From contig NC_134837.1 of the NCBI RefSeq assembly GCF_004210375.1, positions 158,141,310 to 158,205,309 on the forward strand: a DNA stretch of 64,000 bases. Direction: 5' to 3'. Below are positions 57,116 through 64,000 of the stretch, piece by piece (within the stretch, counting starts at the first letter, position 1; each line of letters starts with the position of its first letter). The position numbers were made by a program, and so were the translations under genes. The stretch is from Tachypleus tridentatus. Its lineage: Eukaryota; Arthropoda; Merostomata; Xiphosura; Limulidae. The notes under the pieces are model-generated. The model did not search any database. It had not been told where the DNA came from and saw only the letters and a list, made by a program, of their open reading frames with translations.

Positions 57116-57340
57116 ATGATGTCTCAGCTTTCTGTGCTATTGTTGCTTGCAAGTGCTTCTCTAACACGTTGGCCATGTCAAGCTGGAAGTGCCAGTGGTC
57201 AACAAACCTCAGATCAAACAACAGATATCACAACTTCAGACTTCTGGAGGCACATCGACCTGAAGTCTCAAGAAATACCAGAAGAAATTAAACGAAAGGT
57301 CGCAGACGTTAATGTCAAAGAAACCAGTATCACAGTCGAT
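57116..57340 (+). CDS. Candidate first coding exon of a secreted protein
   Basis: Two adjacent ATGs (57116, 57119) open a signal peptide (MMSQLSVLLLLASASL, then RWPCQAGSAS as a likely cleavage region). The mature start is polar and Thr-rich (GQQTSDQTTDITTSDF), then WRHIDLKSQEIPEEIKRKV and ADVNVKETSITVD. Donor GAT|GTAAGT at 57341 is a perfect consensus and leaves phase 0 (75 codons). Base composition is more balanced than in the surroundings. The family is not recognised and no downstream exon could be assigned within the window. Confidence 0.6.
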
Positions 57341-57510
57341 GTAAGTTACTTTATGGTATTTGTTTTTCTATATCCTCTTAGCGTGAGGCTACTAACTCAT
57401 GCGGATTCACTTACAACTAAGATAATAGATATTATTATGAAACCTCTACTAAACACTTAGATAGAGCAGAATCTTAGTTTTCAGCGTATGCTGACAGCTA
57501 TTTTGTTAAT

Positions 57511-57673
57511 GTATTCTCAAGACGCTGGTATAGGTATTAAAACGTAATTAAAATAAAGTACAGAACAATGTTTTGACCTGTTAACCAGAATATGACTTAA
57601 GAAGGTCGAAACATTGTTCAGTATTTTATTTTAATTAAAGTTTTAATACCCATACCAGCTATTTTGAGATACA
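57511..57673. mobile_element. Inverted-repeat hairpin of Penelope-type terminal sequence
   Basis: Two ~66-base arms (57513-57579 and 57603-57672) are inverted copies: ctggtataggtattaaaacg on the left, and ttttaatacccataccagct on the right. The loop carries ccagaatatgacttaagaag and then gtcgaaac, close to the cctga-ga...gtcgaaac string of Penelope-like ends. The arms are over 80 percent complementary. No coding sequence lies between them. Confidence 0.75.
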
Positions 57674-58387
57674 TTTTTACTTCATGTGGGTTGTTAGTGC
57701 TCAGTATCAAAACATAATCCTTACTTCAAATTAATTTGTTTAAAAATGGACAACTAAAGGCCTCGATATTCCTACATATTTGCTCTATTGATGACAAATT
57801 TAAGTAAAAAATGAAACTTATTTTATAATGGAGTTGTGACAGTTTATAACGTATATGAACGTTCATATTATTTGTTTATATACGTACTATATAAGTAATG
57901 ATGTCAGAGTAGTGACAAGATGGCTATTAATCTTTACTTGATATAGTACATTTTCTTTTGTTACACATAAGTTAACCAACTACATCATATACTTAACTGA
58001 AGCTGCGATAAGTTCCAAGTTCTTTTACATGATTTAGCTCAAATTATGTTTCAAACAGATGTTCTGACACCACAACTTGTAATCATAACCAGTTTTCAAC
58101 CAGATTGTTATAAAAATTTAGATTTTTTGCAATTTAAGCAGTTTAGATTAGCACCATCTTGAGTCCTGTATACGTAATGATGCCAATAGGTTTGAAAATT
58201 ATCAACTTACAAGCTGTAATGGTTTCTTAACAAGTATAGCTATAGGATTTTACTAACGGAAACAAGTTTTGGTTTTTGTGTAAAAGTTTAACAAGTTGTA
58301 ATCAGTCAGTGAAATTCAAGTTATTTATTCAGCATTACAGATTTATTTCCTTTAGACAAATTATTTAAACCCTAGTATTACCGATAT
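57674..58387. other. Intron or intergenic, no exon seen
   Basis: AT-rich. No acceptor-bounded continuation of the secreted-protein exon was found. Confidence 0.45.
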
Positions 58388-59850
58388 ACAGTATTGTGCA
58401 AAATTGTAAGGACAAAATCAAGGATTAGTTTTTAGGTTTCTGTCAAAAAAACATTGGAGAGTAAATCACAGGTAAAACACCAGAATGTTATTAATCTTCG
58501 TATTTAGTACAACGGAAATTCAGTGGAAGTGTTGAGTTCAATAAACATAATACAACAGAAACTCAGTGGAAGTGTTGAGTTCAGTAAACATAGTTTAACA
58601 GAAACTGAGTGGAAGTGTTGAGTTCAGTAAACATAGTACAACAGAAACTCAGTGGAAGTGTTGAGTTCAGTTAGCATAGGTTAACAGAAACTCAGTGGAA
58701 GTGTTGAGTTCAATAAACATAATACAACAGAAACTCAGTGGAAGTGTTGAGTTCAGTAAACATAGTTTAACAGAAACTGAGTGGAAGTGTTGAGTTCAGT
58801 AAACATAGTACAACAGAAACTCAGTGGAAGTGTTGAGTTCAGTAAACATAGTACAACAGAAACTCAGTGGAGGTGTTGAGTTCAGTAAACATAGTACAAC
58901 AGAAAGTCAGTGGAAGTGTTGAGTTCAGTAAACATAATACAACAGAAACTCAGTGGAAGTGTTGAGTTCAGTAAACATAGTACAACAGAAACTCAGTGGA
59001 AGTGTTGAGTTCAGTTAACATAGTACAACAGAAAGTCAGTGGAAGTGTTGAGTTCAGTAAACATAGTTTAACAGAAACTCAGTGGAAGTGTTGAGCTCAG
59101 TAAATAGCTAATATTTTGTGTTCCCCTTTTGGTTTAATAACTGCAGATAGTCTTTCAACCATCGTTGCAACACATCTAATAAAAGTGCTCTTTGGAAATT
59201 TACTTCAAATGTCTGTAATACACTTCCATAAAGTTTCTTTAGAAGTAATTTTTGACATGTCAAGTTTTTGATCCATCGTGTTTCAGATCTACTTAAGCTG
59301 GTTGAGATCCGGACTCTATGGGGTCATTGTATCATTTAAATGACTCCAGCAGTTTCTTTCTTAATGTTTGAAAGAGGGTAGTTATTTTCTAGGTAGTAGA
59401 ATCCTTAACCAATAATATACAAACCACTGGATATACCATGGCGGATCAGTATCTGTTGGTATCTGTACTGGTTCATTATTCCATTTATTTTGCAAATATC
59501 TCCTGTTGCATTAACCTAAAAACACCTCCATACCTTTACATTGACTCCACCTATATTTCATGGTTGGTGCTATGTACTGAGGTAAGTATCTTTCACCTTT
59601 CCTTCGTCGGACGTACGACCTATATTTTGAACCAAATATTTCAAAATTGGACTTATCCACTCATAAAGTCAATTACCAATCATTAGCAGTCCACCTTTTG
59701 TATTTTTTAGCAGATTTCAGTCTCTTCATGATGATTGGAGATATAAGTAAAGGTTTTCTAACTGCTTCACAACCAAATATTTCATTCTCATTGAGTCTTC
59801 TTGACACTGTATATCAGGACACCTTTCTGTCATTCTAAAGAATGACAAGT
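58388..59850 (-). mobile_element. Tc1-like transposon carrying a minisatellite in its 3' end
   Basis: A putative terminal repeat at 58389-58425 (cagtattgtgcaaaattgta) marks the 3' end. The transposase runs on the minus strand from about 59830 to a stop near 59106: pieces such as KGGLLMIG, SNFEIFG, GERYLPQYIAPTMKY, HGISSGLCIIGQGFYY and WLKDYLQLLNQKGNTKY can be read in changing frames. The N-terminal part and the 5' terminal repeat were not found. Between the stop and the 3' terminal repeat the element has been swollen by the 43-bp array. Confidence 0.8.
58505..59106. repeat. 43-bp minisatellite, 14 units
   Basis: Fourteen head-to-tail 43-base units, core cagtggaagtgttgagttca followed by (g/a)taaacata(g/a)tacaacagaaact. 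Variants alternate in a pattern: units 1-3 match units 5-7 in their sequence variants, implying a four-unit (172-bp) higher-order duplication. The first and last units are the most diverged, as expected for an array grown from inside. Confidence 0.97.
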
Positions 59851-60016
59851 ATTTTCATACTGGTTCATCAGTTCTCAACAGTAAAGTATTACCATGTTGT
59901 TTTAGGTATAAAATATTTGAGTTTTCTTACGTGGTGACATGGAAGAATTAGCCCCAGAAAATGGAAAGAATGACAAAATATTTTCTTGTTCTAACACTTT
60001 TGTATTTGTGTTTTCT
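59851..60016. other. Unassigned
   Basis: Short AT-rich stretch between the Tc1-like element and a SINE-B. No gene is seen. Confidence 0.4.
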
Positions 60017-60119
60017 TCTAGCAAAGCCACATCGGACTATCTGTTGAGTCCATCGAGGGGAATCGAACCCCTGATTTTAGCACTGCAAATCCGTAGACTT
60101 ACCACTGTAACAGCAGGGG
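60017..60119 (-). mobile_element. SINE-B copy, tail truncated
   Basis: Inverted; gaggggaatcgaacccctga, ttttagcactgcaaatccgt and agacttaccactgtaacagc are clear SINE-B head blocks. Confidence 0.82.
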
Positions 60120-60153
60120 ACAACACTTTTGTTCAGTACTGTAATTGAATACT

Positions 60154-60453
60154 TGTTAGATAGATTTTGGTTTGGTTTGTTTTAAATTTTGCGCAAAGCT
60201 ACTCGAGGGCTATCTGCGCTAGCCATCCCTAATTTAGCAGTGCAAAAATAGAGGGAAGGCAGCTAGTCATCACCACCCACCGCCAACTTTTGGGCTACTC
60301 TTTTATCAACGAATGGTGTGATTGACCGTCACATTATAACGCTTCCACGGCTGAAACGGCGAGCATGTTTGATGTGACAGCGATTCGAACCCGAGACCCT
60401 CAGATTACGTATCGAGTGTCTTACCCACCTGGTCATGGCGGGCCTGTTAGATA
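60154..60453 (-). mobile_element. SINE-A copy with 9-bp target-site duplication
   Basis: Full-length inverted copy (about 60163-60444) between tgttagata at 60154-60162 and 60445-60453. Head ctggtcatggcgggcc; all body blocks present. Confidence 0.94.
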
Positions 60454-61149
60454 CATATGCCCTAATCAAAAGTGAGTGATATTAAGAAAAAAAGAAGACA
60501 TCATGCGACTATTTTCACAAATGAATATTGAATTTTCTATTTGTTTCATATATAAAATATTTGAAGTCTTGCGTATTTTACAAATAGAATATATGAGTTC
60601 GCTATGTGCTTTATATATAAAACCAGTAATTTCATCCTGTTATAAAGTTTTTTATACTGAATGTTGTAATATTAATATAGATGTAGCAATATGATGTAAT
60701 GTGTTGAACCTACCTGTATGGAGACACCTAAACAGTCTGTAATGTTATTGTAACTTAACACTGTTTCAAAACTGACTTTTAAATGATATTTTTTATAATG
60801 GAATTGTGAGAAGGGTTAAGGACTGTTTGATAATTTTGACTGATGGTAAAGATAGTTTGTACTGTTTATTATTTTATATCATATTAAACAACACGATTGG
60901 TAAATTGCAACTTCCTAGGTAGGAAATACAAACAGGTAGTCATTTACAAAACTGTCACAGTTTCAAACAGTTGTACATAATTTTTAGGCTTTCTCACGGA
61001 ATCTTGTTCATGTGATACTTAGCTACAGATAAGCCTTAAAATCTTAGTGAAGAATAAATCGAACACGGATGGTAGGGTGAAGCAAGTAAACCAAAGTTTA
61101 ATTTAAAACAATAAAATTGTTTATTCAACACTAACACAGTATTCTGTTA
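60454..61149. other. Intergenic, no gene seen
   Basis: AT-rich; the 72-codon frame at 60476-60694 is hydrophobic low-complexity coding without support. Confidence 0.5.
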
Positions 61150-61312
61150 CCTAGGGGCACCTGGCCTTCGCCTCACGAACTACTACTGATTGTGGATTTG
61201 AATCCCGCCATCAAACATGTTCGATCTTTTAGCCGTGGAAGCGTTTTAATGTGACGGTCAATTTTACTTTTCTTGTTAGCGGTGGGTAATGTTAACTAAA
61301 TTCTTTCCTATG
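61150..61312 (+). mobile_element. SINE-A copy, strongly degraded
   Basis: Recognisable blocks: tgtggatttgaatcccgcca, cttttagccgtggaagcgtt and taatgtgacggtcaatttta; the rest is lost. Confidence 0.75.
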
Positions 61313-61529
61313 CATTTATCAGAAGCTTATGTATTTCCTGTTTGAATAGGCTGTATTCCAAGAAATTATAGTAGAAGGATTAACTCATGTTTACGGACAA
61401 CAAAATAATTTCGTTAACTGCAAGGACAATTAGTGTAAAAATTTATGGATATACCTAAATACATTCATGATGTTAAGAAAACATAAATAAATAAAATAAA
61501 AAAATTGAAGCCCTGTAGCCTAAATGATT
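61313..61529. other. Intergenic
   Basis: AT-rich, nothing recognised. Confidence 0.4.
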
Positions 61530-61994
61530 TCAAAAGGTGGAATTTTGTTCATCAGGGATCTTTGAATAAAGATATATTCGAATAAACTGAAAACAGTTTG
61601 ATTTAGTAACGAATAAAACTTTATTATAAATGCACACCGTTTCGACCTGATTATTTCATTATCAGGTACAAGTAGTTTACAGTGACACAGTAATACACAC
61701 ACTAAAGAATAAAGAGGTCACATGACTGGAGATTGCTTCACAACATGGTAAAGGTATCTTAGTACCCTGGGTGTTGGTTTTTGGGCGGGGTTGTTTTGTT
61801 CAATTAAGATAGCTTCCTTCACTCTTTGTTTATCGTTATTTGGTTCTTTGTTTAAAGTTACACGGTTTTTTGTGGATGTACTGTGAATTTTTGAGTTACA
61901 ATGGTGGAAAACATGGAAGAGTTTTTAATTTTTTGTTCAGTGAATCTGATTTATAATTTTCTTTCGATTTCTCTGATGTAAAATTCTGGATAGG
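61530..61994 (-). mobile_element. Penelope-like element, 3' tail
   Basis: The minus strand from 61994 reads EFYIRE (GIY-YIG region), RFTEQKIKNSS, NKEPNNDKQRVKEAILIEQN and a downstream tail containing cctgataatgaaataatcag then gtcgaaacggtg (61639-61667). This is the same layout as at 48.4-48.8 kb. It is cut at its 5' side by a SINE-A. Several frame changes. Confidence 0.75.
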
Positions 61995-62203
61995 TTTGGT
62001 CTGTTTTGGATTTCGCTCAAAGCTACACGAGTGTTATCTGCGCTAGCCGACCCTAATTTTGCAGTGTTTGACTGAAGGGAAGGCATCTAGTCATTACCAA
62101 CCGCCTCACAGCTGAAAGGGCGAGCATGTTTGGCGTGACGGGGATTTGAACCCGCGACTTTGGATTACGAATCGAGTGCCTTATCCACTTGGCCATGCCG
62201 GGT
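61995..62203 (-). mobile_element. SINE-A copy with internal deletion
   Basis: Inverted; tail ggatttcgctcaaagctaca, body shortened after catctagtcattaccaaccg, head ttggccatgccgggtc. It lies directly at the edge of the Penelope-like tail. Confidence 0.9.
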
Positions 62204-62640
62204 CGAAAAGCGTTGGCACCTTGTCATAAAATTTAAAGATATATTATATATGGAAGGATGCAATTTATAAATATTTCAGTCATAACACCTGCGAACTGTA
62301 ACCATCCTCCTATTTCTACATTCAGTCAGTTTAATTAAAATTACATAGAGCCAAATAAGTTTCATAAAGCTACAGAAGATTAAATGAACGTATTGACAGT
62401 CACAGGAACTTTATTAGTTGTGCTTTATTTTTAGAGATTACCTAAAGTTTATTCAGGCTTGAGAAAATTATTCAATAACTCATATTTTTATATATAACTA
62501 TACAACCTTCTTAAATTGTCCTCATTTGGATATTTCAAGAGATCTGTCATTGCGTTCTTACCATTCGTACTTCTAATAGCACAATGATATTACACTGCAA
62601 TTTTAATTTTGCATACGATTTCAAATTATTTTGATTGTTC
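62204..62640. other. Intergenic, no gene seen
   Basis: AT-rich, nothing recognised. Confidence 0.5.
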
Positions 62641-62745
62641 TTAAGCATAAAGATAAACAAAGGGCTATCTATACAATGCCCATCACGGATATCGAAATCC
62701 GGCTTTTAGCCAGTAGACTTGCAGACTCACTGCTGTGATCACCGA
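62641..62745 (-). mobile_element. SINE-B copy, diverged
   Basis: Inverted; ctatacaatgcccatcacgg, atatcgaaatccggctttta and agacttgcagactcactgct. Confidence 0.78.
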
Positions 62746-63619
62746 AGAAGGAGGTTCTTTGAAAAGTACCTCTGATACTGCACCTTGCAAAAACTGTGAA
62801 AGTTCTTGTAACAGGTTTCAGAGATTTGATGTGGCAATCTTTTTGTTTTTTATTTGGGAGTAAAGCAGGCCTATTAAGAATGGTTTGTTTTTACATTGTT
62901 AATAATAGGAACAGTCAACTGTGGAGGAGTACTGCCATCATTTCCAGACAACTCTTCTTCATAGTCCTAACCTCTGCTTAAGTATTCTCTTCAGTTGAAT
63001 TTCTACACATTATTCGTCATAAAAAGAAAACTATACCTCATTTCAAGATTTATTGTATATCAACGATATTTTTATAAAGCCAAACATTGTTAAATATCAT
63101 TTGCATTTAATACAAATCTTCCCTATATTTGTATCTCTTTGTGGTTCCTGAAGCGATATTCTATTGTCCTGATTCCAAACTTGTACAGTTTTACAATACA
63201 ACATTTCTTTATCTTGTTACTAAAGATTGGTACTTTCTCTTGACAAAACGGATGGAGAGTCAGTGACATCCCTCAAATCAAAAGTGTATTTTGTAGTTTT
63301 AATTAAAAACCCACATTCGTCACAACAAAGCTATAGGAGTTTCAAAAACGTTTCCAGTTGTCGACAAAATAGGAAATATGCTGAAAAAGTGAAAGATGTT
63401 GATTCCATGTTTTCTGCTCTTGTGGAATTATTTACCACTAGAATGTCACATATGTAAACATTTTTCTAATGTTACATTATTCTCATTAGAAATTACGTTT
63501 TATGTGTTTCCCACATCCCAAACGAAAATCACCAATAAGCTGACTTACCAGTGTTTTTTCCTATTATTTTAGTGCAGCCTATTTGAATAATCTACCATAT
63601 TTATATTCTTTTACATAAT
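62746..63619. other. Unassigned
   Basis: Plus-strand frames at 62796-62981 and 63227-63457 have no recognised domain. The second (… VKDVDSMFSALVELFTTRM …) has a somewhat protein-like composition but no splice or family support. Confidence 0.35.
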
Positions 63620-63728
63620 GTACCTAGGACATTAACAATTATGTTTTAGTTGGTACTTCTAGGACTTAAACAAAACTATGTTTCAGTTGGTACTCCCAGA
63701 ACTTTAACAGCTATGTTTCAGTTAGTTA
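63620..63728. repeat. ~37-bp tandem repeat, about three units
   Basis: Units of the type ctatgtttcagttggtactt plus ctaggacttaaacaa recur about three times with moderate divergence. Confidence 0.8.
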
Positions 63729-64000
63729 ACCAGCAGAACTCATCCATCACACAATTTGTCGTTCCTTTACAAGGAAAATCGCTGAAAGGTTACAGCAGCA
63801 ACAGGCCTAATGAATGTTTCTGTGAGGAGAGACACACAGGATGATTGAAATCAATCGAGGCTTTAGTGTCATATAAACTGAAATGGAAACCTCAACTGTT
63901 CCACTGTACGAAGGTAGCCATTTTTATTATGTAGAAGAACTGTATGCAAGAGCTTTTCGTTTTTATTTAGTAGAAATAGGTCTATTGACCCACAAGGACC
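63729..64000. other. Window end, no gene seen
   Basis: Nothing recognised before the edge. Confidence 0.45.

Noticed and set aside
903-62203. tRNA genes at the many tRNA-like heads
   Set aside because: Each is joined to a constant SINE body and tail, often with target duplications, so they are SINE heads and not tRNA genes.
1-64000. CRISPR arrays, bacterial operons, riboswitches, attachment sites
   Set aside because: The tandem arrays have no spacer structure, and the introns, SINEs and animal gene families show eukaryotic nuclear DNA.

Overview
This is AT-rich, intron-bearing animal DNA dominated by dispersed repeats. Two tRNA-derived SINE families (called SINE-A and SINE-B here), a third tRNA-headed repeat (SINE-C), several Tc1/mariner-type DNA transposons, a hAT element, a small terminal-inverted-repeat element and at least three Penelope-like retroelement pieces fill much of the window. 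The SINE-A consensus, the intron-split Kv2/Shab-type potassium channel and the animal Hint (hedgehog-type) exons point to an invertebrate metazoan. My best guess, from memory of this SINE, is a chelicerate such as a horseshoe crab, but the sequence alone does not prove it.

Only a few host genes are visible. On the minus strand, 39.4-43.1 kb holds two exons of a Kv2/Shab-like voltage-gated potassium channel: a T1 exon, a 2.08 kb intron carrying SINEs, and an S1-S6 exon. It has two oddities: the selectivity filter reads GFED instead of GYGD, and a one-base frame slip lies between T1 and S1. On the plus strand, 31.6-34.7 kb holds three phase-compatible exons of a Hint/hog domain like the hedgehog autoprocessing domain, with no hedgehog signalling domain recognisable in the 31 kb upstream. 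Two candidate first exons of secreted proteins lie on the plus strand at 26.24-26.41 kb and 57.12-57.34 kb. An unexplained 166-codon open frame lies at 43.95-44.45 kb.

Layout: 0-9.7 kb, dense SINEs, a fish-type Tc1 copy and a mariner-like element with intact ends; 9.7-17.3 kb, repeat-poor AT-rich DNA; 17.3-21.9 kb, a Penelope-like element split by an LTR-element fossil; 22-31.6 kb, mostly unexplained DNA with one candidate secreted exon; 31.6-34.7 kb, Hint exons; 34.8-38 kb, local tandem repeats and a small inverted-repeat element; 39-43 kb, potassium channel; 44-47 kb, nearly featureless; 47-51 kb, a cluster of mariner, Penelope-like and hAT pieces; 51-56 kb, SINEs, a Tc1-like remnant and a tRNA-Asp pseudogene; 57-60 kb, a secreted-protein exon, a hairpin element and a Tc1-like element carrying a 14-copy minisatellite; 60-64 kb, more SINEs and a Penelope-like tail.

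The genes do not form a pathway. What links the repeats is their mechanism: SINE-A and SINE-B share a 3' tail, which suggests a common LINE partner, and several SINE-A copies keep exact target-site duplications. All identifications are by eye; no database search was run.
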